Assembly (NCBI GenBank): GCA_963575745.1
Contig: CAUYUJ010014771.1
Coordinates: 1,054,807 to 1,118,806 of the forward strand
Source: Prorocentrum cordatum
Taxonomy: Eukaryota > Sar > Dinophyceae > Prorocentrales > Prorocentraceae
Length of the DNA stretch: 64,000 nucleotides
Reading direction: 5' to 3'
Under the pieces are notes generated by a model, which was not told where the DNA came from, made no database searches, and worked only from the letters and a program-made list of their open reading frames with translations. Shown here one piece after another: positions 1 through 9,500 of the stretch; within the stretch, counting starts at the first letter, position 1; each line of letters opens with the position of its first letter. A program made the translations under genes and the position numbers.

Positions 1-1
1 C

Positions 2-1150
2 ACCAGGGTCGCCACTTGTGCGCTGGATTGGTTCGTGTCCGAACTGCACCGTCCTGAGACAGATTTGGCGCGTGCTGAGTGCGCATCGCTGTTTCTGCGC
101 CATTTGGATTTCCTTGTTGCGCGTGACCTCCGGGATTCTGATGGAGCGCGCGGCCTCGGTGCCAGTCCGCCTCAGGATTCTTGTGGCGTTACGCCGATTA
201 TTCGACATAGGCTGCAGTTGTTGGAACGAGGAGAGTGGCATGAGGCGGTACTTGCTGCAGCAGCTGATGCTACGACGGCGGCCGCGCGAGCTGCTGAACG
301 GCGCGTCGCCGCTGCTTCGGAGGACTCCGAACAGTTGCAGCGGAAGCAGTTCGAATCCAGCGTTTTCAAAGTTCTTCATGGGGATGTCCGGACAGGGCGG
401 CGGATCTTAGCGAGCAGCGGCGTGCACCCCTCTTGCAATGATACCGTCGGCCTCATGCAGGGCAAGTTCATCACCGACCCGGCCAACGACTCTATGGGGC
501 ACCGCCCTGGCTTGTCGCGCAAGGCCGCTCGGTGCAAGCCCCCAGTCGTGCAGCCGAAGACTGTCAGCGCGGTCGTATCGCGGACAGCTGATTGCAAGGC
601 CTCCGGCACCAGTTCTTGGCGGAATTCGAGGTTGAAAAACATTGCCTCCGACCCCTCCGGCCTCGCGGCGTTGACGGGCTGGGCTCAGGCATGGGTCGCT
701 GGCTCTGTGCCTGAAGTCATGGCTGCGCCGTGGAGGTCTGTCTTGGGAGTACCTCTCCGGAAAGGCGCCGACGGTGCAGACGTGAGGCCCATCATGATAG
801 GGGAGGCTTTACTCTCGCTGCCTGGGGCGTGCTTGCAAGAGATTTCACAACGCAAGGTTACGAAGCTTCTGTCGGACACCCAGCTTGGCATAGGTGTACA
901 AGCAGCTCCGGAGACCATGTTGAGCATTGGCAAAGCGCTGGCCGTGCTGTGCCCTGACGATGCATTGTGCGCTTTTGACATGCACAACGCTTTCGGGGAG
1001 ATCCCCAGGGCAGAGATCATGGAGGAGGTGCTCAAGGAGGTTCCGGAGATGGCGCCGTACTTGACCAACTTGTGGGGCCCGGCCGGCACGCCAGTCTACA
1101 TTGCATCAGGCCCAGCCTCCTGGAGCTGCTTTTCAATGGTGGATGGTTGA
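2..1150 (+). pseudogene. LINE-A reverse transcriptase, N-terminal part and palm motif A (partial)
   Basis: The frame is open from the window edge, so the 5' end lies outside. The protein carries the signatures of a dinoflagellate-type LINE RT: a stretch reading SSWRNSRLKNI near nt 615-650, a fingers segment with RPIMIGEALLSL near nt 785-820, and palm motif A FDMHNAFGEIPR near nt 973-1008, where the aspartate would bind the catalytic metal. The expected role is target-primed reverse transcription of the element's own RNA. The frame ends at a TGA just before motif B, which continues in the same frame directly after the stop. Together with the later breaks this shows a dead copy, or several sequencing errors. 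The RT call is firm; the exact family is an inference. Confidence 0.75.
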
Positions 1151-1784
1151 TTTCAGGGGCATACATTGTCATCTGCTGTTCTGCTTGGGCCTTCGCCGGG
1201 CTCTCCGGCGATTTCTCTAGGAGTACTCCGCGTCGGTCTGCGCTGCTGCCGGCGTGCCGGCGCACTACGAGTACACGGACGACATGTTGATGAAGTTAAA
1301 GCCGGACATGGCCGACACTTGGCTCCCGCTCCTCGTCCACGCCCTCGCCTCGGTGAACCTCCGCCTGAACCTTGCCAAGACCAAGGTCTGGGTACCGTCA
1401 GCTGCCGCCGGTCAGTTCCACCCGGTCCTGCGGCAGGCAGGCCTGCCGCAAGTCTTCGGCAGTTTGGAGCTGATGGGGGGCGCTCTCGATGGCCAGCACG
1501 CGGCGTCGATCGGGTGCTCAACGGCGCCGGCGGCGTCGACGAAACGGCTGGAGCAGGCGGAGGCCCTGGCGGAGACGCTCCAGCAGATGCTTCGCACACC
1601 TCTGGAGAGGCCCTCTCATCGTGCTGTCTGGACGCTGCTAGACAAGGTCCTCAACAAGGCATTGGACTACGACGCCCGCATTCTTCACCCGGAGTCCTTC
1701 TCCATTCTTGCGGAGCGATTGGACCGTGCCGTGTTGGACACATCTTGCAAAGCAGTGCGCGTGGACAGGCTCACGGTGGAGTAG
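1151..1784 (+). pseudogene. LINE-A reverse transcriptase, palm motifs B and C
   Basis: Immediately after the TGA the frame reads FQGHTLSS (nt 1151-1174), matching RT motif B, usually QGxPLSP. A frame change near nt 1175 leads into a frame with GLRRALRRFL, a TAG, and then the motif C equivalent YTDD at nt 1272-1283 (usually YADD). The two aspartates are present. Downstream is a thumb-like segment LRLNLAKTKVWVP. A TAG at 1782-1784 interrupts the frame, which simply resumes afterwards. The motif order A, B, C matches neighbouring parts and supports one decayed gene. Confidence 0.7.
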
Positions 1785-2444
1785 GAATCGTGCTTGAGGC
1801 TGTCAGCAAAACTCGGTGGGTGCGACCTGGTCAGCTGTGCTTCGAAAGCGTTGTTCTCCCACCTCGCCGGGGCGGTTCAGTACTTGCCTGCAGTGGCGCG
1901 GAGGCTCCTGGATCTCGGCTTTGAGGAGGATCGCGTCGCGGGGGTCGTGGACCTGGGCTGCGTTGCCCACTGCCTGGACGCTCTGGCCCAGCGCGGGGTG
2001 CACGTGCGGCCCGACGGCGAGGTGGTCACCGGGGCCCCGCCCGGGAGCAGCATGGCGCCATCTACGTTGCTCTGGGGCCAGGCTCGCAAGATACACGGGG
2101 CACTTCTGGAGGCGCTGCAGGGCACCTTGCACGAGACTCTTCGCGCCCGCTACTCCGGTTCGCAACGGAGTTCGGCGCGCCTGCCCAGCTGCGCCGACTC
2201 TGTGTCCAGCCAGTGGCTCACCGAGTTCCCGACGTCGTGGTGGCCGGAAATCACGGACGACAAATTCGTTATGGCAGTCAAGTTCAGGCTCGGCTTGCCT
2301 GTGCACCCGGCCGGCCTGCAGTGCATGCACGCGAAGGCCAAGGACCAGTCGGACCATTGCGGGAAGAACTTGGATATATATATGGCGACCGTGCCGTATG
2401 CTGCAATACTGGTCCGTATATTTCAATGCGGCATGGTTCGCTGA
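1785..2444 (+). pseudogene. LINE-A C-terminal RT/connection region
   Basis: This continues the preceding frame after one stop codon. It contains WLTEFPTSWWPEITDDKF and RLGLPVHPAGLQCMHAKA, followed by CGKNLD. A tryptophan-rich block, then a proline/glycine turn, then a cysteine-containing CG..LD knuckle is, as I recall, typical of the region between the RT thumb and the C-terminal nuclease-like domain in algal elements of this kind. The frame is lost near nt 2390-2440, where an AT-rich stretch (atatatatatgg) disturbs the expected His/Cys knuckle. The domain continues in another frame as RHGSLNGILARAG. Confidence 0.6.
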
Positions 2445-3040
2445 ACGGCATCCTGGCGAGGGCGGGCCGCGACGCCGGGTACTCGGCGCTCCTGGAGCAG
2501 ACGGTCCCCGAGTTCGGCCTGAAGAAGCGGCGCCGGGACGGCAGGGAGGCTCTGGAAGAAGCCATCTTGGACGTCGAGTTGTTCGGGCATCCGACGGCCC
2601 CAGAACGCCTTCTCGACGGCACGGTGCGCCACCCTGGGGCCAGCCACATCCTGCCGGCTGCTGCCGTAACGCCGGGTGCTGCCGCTGCCGAAGGGGTCCG
2701 CTGCAAGGAGGACCGGTACCCGGACACGGGCGGCAAGTCCGTGGTCCCTTGCGCAGCGGAGACGTGGGGCCGCATCGACGGCCGCCTGTCCTCCCTGCTG
2801 GACGAGCTCGCGGTCCTCGCGTCGCAGCGGCAGCGTGATCGCGGCGTTCTGCCCACACGCTGGGGGGCGCGCTGGCGGACGCTCATCAGCGTCAGGCTGG
2901 CCATGGGCGTGGCGCGTGCGCTGCTGGACGCGGCGCCCGTCCAGTGCCGGCCTTGCGGCGCTGTGCGGAGCAGGGCCCCTGGGGCCCGGGCCGTGGGCCA
3001 GGCGGGCAGCGCTGGTGCGGCGGCGGCGCTTGGCGGGTAG
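2425..3040 (+). pseudogene. LINE-A C-terminal nuclease-like domain
   Basis: In frame 2 the sequence reads RHGSLNGILARAGRDAG, EQTVPEF, ILDVELFGHP, LLDGTVRHP, KEDRYP, VVPCAAETWGRID and QRQRDRG..PTRW. The spaced D, D, K and E residues resemble a PD-(D/E)XK restriction-like fold, which would make the target-site nick in a LINE lacking an APE domain. This nuclease assignment is inference from motif spacing. The frame ends in TAG at 3038-3040, followed by a short GC-rich tail and a GA microsatellite that may mark the 3' end of the element. Confidence 0.55.
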
Positions 3041-3110
3041 TCCCCCGCTCTCCCCCTCCTCCTCCGCTTCCTCCTGCCACGTGTGCTTTGTGGGATTCAT
3101 GCCTATTGTT

Positions 3111-3111
<1 letters not shown>

Positions 3112-3163
<52 letters not shown>
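3112..3163. repeat. (GA)n microsatellite
   Basis: About 26 uninterrupted GA units lie 70 bp past the LINE-A frame. LINEs often end in short-unit tails, so this could be the element's tail or simply a neighbouring microsatellite. Confidence 0.95.
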
Positions 3164-3167
<4 letters not shown>

Positions 3168-3832
3168 GGGGGACAGGATCATGTTCGAGGGATAGGAGGG
3201 GAAAGGACAGGAAGGAAACGAAAGGATTGGAGGAGGGATAGGAGGAAGGAGGAGGGAGGAGGGACAGGGCAGAGGAGGAGGAGGAGGACAGGGGCACGTG
3301 CCCTTGAGTGCAGGGCGAGGGCACGGGACTGGAGCGCCGCAGCGACGAAGATGAAGATCGGCCAGTGGGCAAGCAGTCTGCCCTGAGCGTGTCGCCGCTC
3401 GACTCTGCTCGTGCGCGTTGGGCGAACGTTCGTATCTCGAGACTGGTCTCGTGCACTGGGGGGCCGTACTCCTGTACGTGGTCGGGCGCGTACGTTCCTT
3501 GTGGGCTCACTGCCCGCACAGTGCTGCCAGCCGTGGTTGCACTTCTCGCTGCTCGCAGGGCCCTCGTTGGCGCTGCTGCTTGGGATTGGCCCTCGGATGG
3601 ACAGGTGCACGGGGCGGTGTGACCTGTGCCGATGCCAGATCGGGAACACATCGCATCATTGGCGGCGTCGCAAGGCACTGCGGCCGGACAAGACATCGTC
3701 GCATGGCGGCACTCTACCGAGCCAGGCTGACGCATCATTCAAGATGGAATGTTCCGTCGCTGGCCCGCTAGCTGGGCGCGTGCAGGTTGGAAAGTCGAAT
3801 CGAGATGACGGCAGTAATGCCCTTCCTGCTCG
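3164..3832. other. No gene recognised; purine-rich then mixed sequence
   Basis: Nt 3164-3300 is a strongly purine-rich strand (AGG, GGA and GAGG runs). The remainder is unique-looking GC-rich sequence without a credible coding frame. Confidence 0.5.
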
Positions 3833-4004
3833 TTTTTCCCCGACCTTGCGGAGGGGGTCGCGTTTAGTGTTGTTCTGGGGGGTTTGGGGTGGCGGCTCCA
3901 AATCTGGCCGCCGCCACAGACGGAAGGCCTGCGGAAGACGGCCGCAAGACCTCTGATGATTTTTTGGCTACTTCATTGGGTTGTAGTCTGAGCACACAAC
4001 GGCC
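3833..4004 (+). repeat. Dispersed repeat, contiguous copy
   Basis: The first half (3833-3945) begins TTTCCCCGACCTTGCGGA and ends in GCGGAAGACGGC; it recurs at 9128-9247. The second half (3954-4004), around GGGTTGTAGTCTGA and CACACAACGGCCA, recurs at 7750-7802. The two halves adjoin here but are 1.3 kb apart and in the opposite order at the other locus. This suggests that a longer repeat unit has been rearranged. Confidence 0.7.
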
Positions 4005-4289
4005 AGAGATGCAGCAGCGAGCGAGACAGTGCGGGAGACAGGGAGAGGAGGAACAGGAAGGAACGAGAGAGACATGGGTGGTGTGAACACAATAGAATTA
4101 CACATGCACGCAAATTCGGCCCAGGTTACTTTCGCGACATATCAACATGCGCAAGAGGGCATGTGTGTCTGTACTCCTCCTGCACACACGGGAAGCACCC
4201 GGGGTGCCGGAATCATTCGCACCACACCAGTAGAAATATGTGATTGTAGATACCGATGGGCCGAATAAAGGGTTAAGCATTGGTTGCCC
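4005..4289. other. No gene recognised; start of AT-richer island
   Basis: Composition shifts to roughly balanced GC from about nt 4090 and stays so until about 7700. That matches the extent of the minus-strand retroelement and suggests it arrived with its own base composition. Confidence 0.4.
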
Positions 4290-5358
4290 ATTTCGCTTTG
4301 GCACGAATAAGCAAGCGCACGAGACACACAAGAGAGGTAAGGATGCTTCCACAACAATCTGGACACAGCGACGTCGATAGCCTTCCACGGGTACTAAAGG
4401 CACCGCAGTTCAAGAAGCAAAGACGCCATCGAACACTCTGGGTCGACAGCCAGACACCGATCCATGCATCGAGTGACCAAGCCAATCACGCTGCCAATAG
4501 TTTCCTGGAGAGACCGATTCGTGTGCCAAGCCTGATAACGAGGGAAAGGGAGGGAGAGGGGGGCGGGAGCAGCAAGCAGATCGACATTGCGGATGTGGGG
4601 GCGCAACTGGACACAACAATTCAACAGGACATCCAACCCAACAAACACAGCAGGGTCTTCAAACTTCAAATTGAAGCAAACATGTTGGGTCTTACTGGTG
4701 ATGCGGGAATGCACGGCCCCAGTGTACGCAGACGAGAATTATTCTACGAATTCCTCGATCGGTGACTGAATTGCTCCCGTTTCCTCATCATCATTGCCGT
4801 GCTTTGTCCAAAAACAAAGAACGCCGAACATGTCGTCCGTCCAGCGGCATATGACACTACGGACGTGCTGGACATGAGGGAGGCTCAACATCGCAGGGAG
4901 AAGGCATTTTTCCGTTCAAGGTAAGAGCAACCAGCGTTACAGACATCTGGCGAAAGATTACTGCCCTGGGTCATGGCTACCCCCGGTGCGAACAAGTCAT
5001 GGCCAACATGAAGAAAGCCATGAGACAAATCCATTTGCACGATTCGCTTCGAATCTTGATGTACCGACGCCGGGTACCGTTCTATTCGTACCACTCAGCA
5101 ACGAGCCAATCTAATGCTTTCGAGATCAGGGCACGCGGGACATTCTTGCATTAATTCTCAATATCTCGTTTGAACGACACCATCGTAGGCGTGGAGCCTC
5201 GGTCAGTCCTCAATTGGCAGTCGAGATTGAAATAATGTGGAGACATGCGTGAATTTGATGGCACGACAGCATCGAGAAAATAGACCTCTCAAGCAATGCT
5301 TCGAATCAGAGCCAAGAGGCCTGGACTTCACAGCAAAAATCATTTTTTTGGCCACCTG
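4290..5358 (-). pseudogene. RT element 2: palm motifs B and C and thumb
   Basis: Reading the minus strand, nt 5094-4885 give FAPGVAMTQGSNLSPDVCNA, a clear RT motif B (QGSxLSP). After one frame change near nt 4920, nt 4840-4770 read ICRWTDDMFGVLCFW, a motif C in which WTDD replaces YADD with both catalytic aspartates kept. It is followed by IEEFVE and then a stop. A further frame (4714-4394) reads FNLKFEDPAVFVGLDVLL, and after another shift GYRRRCVQIVVEASL appears (4380-4330), resembling the thumb of RTs with this organisation. It lies directly downstream of the 419-residue ORF on the same strand. At least three breaks make it non-functional as assembled. Confidence 0.6.
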
Positions 5359-6618
5359 TCAACACCTCCGAACACGTGACTGCACAAGCCTCACAGGTAC
5401 GCCGGTGTAGCTACAGTGTGTTTGAAGCTCCTCAAACGCCGCGTGAATCACGGGCCACGGGGGGATTTTCTGGTCACGCCACGAATCACGGCGAAAACGC
5501 TCACGAGTTCGAGTCTGCCATCTCTGGGGACCCATGATATCAACCGTGTTATTCCGCTCGTCGACCGGCGCAGCCACAGCGATGTCAAACAATGCACGAC
5601 GCCACCATTGCGCATCGCACTGGCCCACGCCGAAACACCAGAAATTATTGTGGCGATGGTACTCCTTGGCCGTGAAAGCATGGAGGTCATTGAGATCCAG
5701 GCCAGCACAAGGAACCACGCGACTACATGAAGAAACAACATGATCAACAATGCTTTCCAACTTCCAGGTTAAAGCGTGATGAGACCACGCGCAGGACGTT
5801 TCGTAATGGAAATTCTTGGGACTGCAACCAGCCAGAGCGGAGTCGGAGGCGAGACAACAAACATTACCGTTAGAAAACACACCCACACGCAACATGCTTT
5901 GCAACACACCACACGTGCACGGAAATTCATACCCGCCCAATTTGCGAGCCCAATGCTTCGAGTTAGCCAACGTCAGTTTAGGGCTGGGGGCTGAACACCG
6001 CTTCACCTGAAGAGTCGGAGAAATCCCTGCTACTAAGTGGGCAGTCATTTCTTGGTGAATCTCCTTCAGCAGCAGAGAAGGGAGAGGGAGGAGGATAATC
6101 GTAGGAGCACGAGTTTTCAGTGACACATGGTTGCGTAAAAATTTCTGGTCCAGAACTTGAAAACAACCATGCTGTGCAACACTTAAATCACTTCCGCACA
6201 GGAGCCGGGGGAGGCGGTCGAGGAGGCGAGGGACCAAATATGGTTTATGATTGCAAGCCCATTTCAAAACATGATTGGAAGAACTAGTTTTCTTTCGAAA
6301 CTCTCCGAGCCCATACACTGAAGCAGAGAGGCTCGGTTTTTGCAAAGAATGCGTTTCGAAGGTATTTTCTTCCGCCCACGTCTCGCTGTGGTGAATTCGA
6401 CATCCGCGCAAATATGCGTCTGGATTGGCATACCTGACAACGTGGGGCTTGGACGAGGTAGCTAGAGGCTTCACAACATGTCGGGAATCACTCGCATGCT
6501 CATATGCAATGCGAACATGCTTCCGCACGAAGGGAACATTCAGTTGAGGTGCAGGAACATATGGAATACTTGTCATTAAAGCGCATTTCAAACCGTAAGA
6601 ACTAGCAAGATGAATCAA
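5359..6618 (-). CDS. RT element 2: long N-terminal ORF (419 aa)
   Basis: This is an uninterrupted 419-codon frame in a region of balanced GC, where chance frames are short, so it is probably real coding sequence. I recognise no family from the N-terminal 300 residues. Visible landmarks are KLGGYEFPCTCGVL (a CxC pair), SLLLKEIHQEMTAHLVAG, GLDLNDLHAFTAKEYHRHNN and WPVIHAAFEELQTH. RT motifs B and C follow downstream on the same strand after a frame break, so this is most likely the fingers and upstream part of that RT. It starts 100 bp after the end of the minus-strand ORF at 6719-7653. The usual second-ORF position of a non-LTR element fits. Confidence 0.5.
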   Translation of the reverse strand: MIHLASSYGLKCALMTSIPYVPAPQLNVPFVRKHVRIAYEHASDSRHVVKPLATSSKPHVVRYANPDAYLRGCRIHHSETWAEENTFETHSLQKPSLSASVYGLGEFRKKTSSSNHVLKWACNHKPYLVPRLLDRLPRLLCGSDLSVAQHGCFQVLDQKFLRNHVSLKTRAPTIILLPLPSLLLKEIHQEMTAHLVAGISPTLQVKRCSAPSPKLTLANSKHWARKLGGYEFPCTCGVLQSMLRVGVFSNGNVCCLASDSALAGCSPKNFHYETSCAWSHHALTWKLESIVDHVVSSCSRVVPCAGLDLNDLHAFTAKEYHRHNNFWCFGVGQCDAQWWRRALFDIAVAAPVDERNNTVDIMGPQRWQTRTRERFRRDSWRDQKIPPWPVIHAAFEELQTHCSYTGVPVRLVQSRVRRC

Positions 6619-6718
6619 AGGGACCTCGATTGCAATCGATTAAAATGCACACGCTGCTGCGAGCACAAGCATTCACTTTCCAATACTCTGGCGCTAGCTG
6701 GACTAAGTTCAGTTTTCC

Positions 6719-7653
6719 TCACCTGCGGGCCCGCTCAGACAAGATCCTCGACCACTCCTGATATGCAGACAACGTAGCCAGACCTGAATGGCCAGCACGC
6801 TGGCGGCGACGAGGGCGGGGATAAGGGGTGTCGATCATGTGCACGGATGCTCCCTGCGGGTTCTTCAATTGCATATTATCCCGAATGTCGGACCAGGAAT
6901 GATGCAATATCTCGTTTTGGTCATCCCTTTTGATCTTGACGTTGAACTCCCCAGCATGCAACTCAGCACCGGTCACAGTGCCAGACACAGGAAAGTCGCC
7001 GACGGATTTGCTGACCGAGAAGCCAACAATGTCACGGGGCTCGACCCTCGGGGTGAGCGGCTGGGAATATGCGTCATCGTGCTTCTCGTGGCTGTATTCC
7101 TGGACCAACTCGCGGCGGGCAGAGTCATCAGGGCGGCGATCCTGATGCATTTGGCGGAATGTGTCATCGTTCCCTTTGCACTGAAGATACTGCTAGGCGT
7201 TCTCGCCGGCAAAAATGTCCAGTTGCTCCATCACTGCCCAGACTCCGACGCCGAATTTGTTTGTCGTCGTCGACACCAAGGGGCAACAACGGAGTGATCT
7301 CGTCAACCCGATTCTTGGACACATCCCATTCTTCATGGACGCGGAGAAAGCAGGGTACACAAAGTTCTACGCATCATCTCCTTGAGACCGGGCGTGCTCG
7401 TGGCGATTGCGACAGCTTCGAACTTCTCTGGGTCATCATCGTGGAGTGGGAGGAACCTCCCGTGGCTGTCAGTGGTTGAGTCGCGCATGTCGATCACCTG
7501 GCCTTCGAACATCCTCATGGAACCAGGGCGGGGCATCATCGATCCGGCTGCTCCCATCGGCGCCTGAAGGTCCGCCTCCGTAGTATTGTTGTTGTTGTTG
7601 TTGTTGTTGTCCATATGGCATTGGCGGGCGAGGAGCAAAGGGATTCATGGCTA
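6719..7653 (-). pseudogene. RT element 2: Q/N-rich first ORF (decayed)
   Basis: On the minus strand a start near 7653 reads MNPFAPRPPMPY and then runs into a CAA/AAC repeat. In another frame the protein continues MMPRPGSMRMFEGQVIDMRD, HGRFLPLHDDDPEKFEAV and MMRRTLCTLLSPR. After a shift near 7333 come EEWDVSKNRVDEITPLLPL and then NKFGVGVWAVMEQLDIFAG, a TAG near 7193, and a final 143-residue frame ending ERARR. The pieces join into one protein of about 310 residues with two or three frame changes and one stop. No known fold is recognised. Position and strand make an ORF1 of the adjacent RT element the best guess. Confidence 0.5.
7585..7611. repeat. (TTG)n microsatellite inside the minus-strand ORF
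   Basis: Eight or nine TTG units encode poly-Q or poly-N on the minus strand, depending on frame. The adjoining protein halves lie in different frames, so slippage here is a plausible cause of one frameshift. Confidence 0.85.
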
Positions 7654-7749
7654 AAACTGTGGCATGTATATGAAGGGAGAGCATGCAATATCATATATGT
7701 GGTGATCAATGGATAGGAGCGAGCAAGGCCAGACCACTACCCAACAAAA

Positions 7750-7802
7750 TTTGACGATTGTTTGACTACCTCACTGGGCTTTAGTCTGATCACACAACTG
7801 CC
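7750..7802 (+). repeat. Second half of the dispersed repeat
   Basis: It matches 3954-4004 with a handful of substitutions, sharing TTTAGTCTGATCACACAAC-type sequence and ending CTGCCA. It abuts the GGCC-rich array that starts at 7803. Confidence 0.7.
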
Positions 7803-8030
7803 ATGGATGGACCAAGACGGCCCACCTCCAAGACGGCCCTGAACCAGGCCCCAAGACGGCCTCCGAAGGCCAATTGGGCCAAGAGGTCTTATAGAGGCCC
7901 CTGGAGGCACCGAATAGGTCACCAAGAGAACCCAAGAGGCCCATGAGGCCCCGCAAGAGGCCCTGTTGAACTCTGGCAAAGGTTCCCCAGAAGCCCCCAG
8001 GAGGTTTGAAGAAGGCCTCAAGAGGCCTCC
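7803..8030. repeat. Degenerate GGCC/AAGA array, block 1
   Basis: Short degenerate units such as CCAAGACGGCCC, AAGAGGCCC and CAAGAGGCCCTG recur with alternating spacings near 9-13 bp. Chance frames through it translate as G-P-R-G-P-K-like peptides; I do not regard them as genes. Confidence 0.65.
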
Positions 8031-8629
8031 CGTTGTTCTTACTCCTCCTCTCCGCATCCTTCTCCTCCCTCTCCTCCTCCTGTCTCCTTATGTCCCCAGT
8101 GCCCCCCTAAGAGATCCCACAACTGCTGGAGGAACTGTTTCTTTTTTTTTGATCCGCGGGTCGAGAGCGAGCCTCTTCCAGTCGAAGCTAAGCGGGCCGC
8201 GCACAGCTTTAATTGACAGAGGGGGGAAGGCAGAAGAGGGGCCTCACGTCAAGGCCAAGAGAGGGCAAAGCCCCGGAATCAGGCGGTGCCGAAGGCGATG
8301 AGCATTCAAAGGAACGCTTTGTACAGGAACCCGGTGGCGAAGTACCGGAAGAAACAACATGTTGTGGTGGTGGTGCCGTCAGCGGTGCGTCATGTACACC
8401 AGCCTCAAGCGACCGCGGGAGAGGACGCACCACGTATCCAGGGGACGCCCGAGAGGACTGCTGGAGGAACACATCGTCCAATAGTTTGGCCAGATTTCGG
8501 CCCAACGTTTGAGCGCATGGGCGTTCCCGAAGGGCAGGGAGAATCCCCAAGAGGCAAACATATGCCCCTTCCTGTAGGGAGACATACATGTTCAGCATGT
8601 TCGCATTTGGGTTCCAACAGCGTCGAAGA
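8031..8629. other. No gene recognised
   Basis: A pyrimidine-rich stretch (8040-8100, CTCCTC and CCT runs) and a T-run near 8140 precede mixed sequence. Frames up to about 140 codons exist on both strands without recognisable motifs, as expected from GC-rich DNA. Confidence 0.4.
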
Positions 8630-8790
8630 AGACCAACGAGGCCCCGAAGTTCGCCTCGAGACATCACAAGAGGCTCCCAAGAAAGCCTCCAGAAGGCCCA
8701 GATGGGCTCCATGATGGCCCACGACAGATCCAAGATGGCCCAAGAGGTCAAGAGAGCCCCAAGAGGGCCCAAGGACGCGAGAAAAGGCTC
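8630..8790. repeat. Degenerate GGCC/AAGA array, block 2
   Basis: Units such as ACCAACGAGGCCCC, CAAGAGGCTCCC, AAGATGGCCC and CCAAGAGGGCCC recur in the same style as the block at 7803. Confidence 0.6.
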
Positions 8791-8994
8791 GGAGAGACTA
8801 TACTCGCTGTTGTTCCTGACACTTTGTGCTAGTTCCCGTCCCTTCTGAACCTTTCACAAGCCCCGACAAGGTTGGCAGGTGTGAAACGGACAACAAGAGA
8901 GTCAACGTGAAACGCCCTGCTTGAGTCCCTCTCCTCGCTTGTTTGTTCCTCGAAAGCCATGCCCATTTGCGCTCCAGGACGCTCTCGGGAGAGC

Positions 8995-9110
8995 CAGTAT
9001 GGCCTCCAGTCGCCCATGACGGCCCGCAACTGGCCCAGGACGATTCAAGACAGCCCAGGAGGTCCCCACGATGGCTTCAGAGGGCTCCAAGAGACCAAGA
9101 GGCCCTAACC
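8995..9110. repeat. Degenerate GGCC/AAGA array, block 3
   Basis: Units such as ATGGCCTCCAG, ATGACGGCCCGC, AAGACAGCCCAGGAGG and CCAAGAGACCAAGAGGCCC occur. The block ends at the copy of the first dispersed-repeat half. Confidence 0.55.
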
Positions 9111-9127
9111 ATAGATTTCCTTTTGGT

Positions 9128-9247
9128 TTTCCCCGACCTTGCGGATAGGGTTCCCGTCGTGTCTCCCCGAGGGGCCTCTGGGGAGGTACCCCTCAAAATC
9201 TGGCCCTGGACACGGGCAACATAACGGCGGAAGACGGCGAAAGATGG
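9128..9247 (+). repeat. First half of the dispersed repeat
   Basis: It begins TTTCCCCGACCTTGCGGATA and includes AAAATCTGGCC and GCGGAAGACGGCGAAAG, matching 3833-3945. Similarity stops on both sides. Confidence 0.7.
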
Positions 9248-9289
9248 CGCTCGCCATTCCGGGTTTCGGACACCCCAATACCGCACTCA

Positions 9290-9500
9290 AGATTGCCTTA
9301 GTTGCTTCGAAGGCTCCGATGGCGCCAGACGGCCCCAGGACGCAGATGGCAGAGAGGCCTCCCCATAGGCTCCGAAGGACCCCCAGAGGATCCCCAGACG
9401 CCCTGAACTTTGCTCCTTCTGGACGTGCACCCTTTCGAAGCGACCTTAGAGCCCCCTCAAAGGCACACCAGTCTCCAAGGCCCCGAGAAACACCCGTGAG
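9290..9500. repeat. Degenerate GGCC/AAGA array, block 4
   Basis: Units such as CGATGGCGCCAGACGGCCCC, AGAGGCCTCCC and CCCCAGAGGATCC recur and fade out near the pyrimidine-rich stretch at 9510. Confidence 0.5.
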
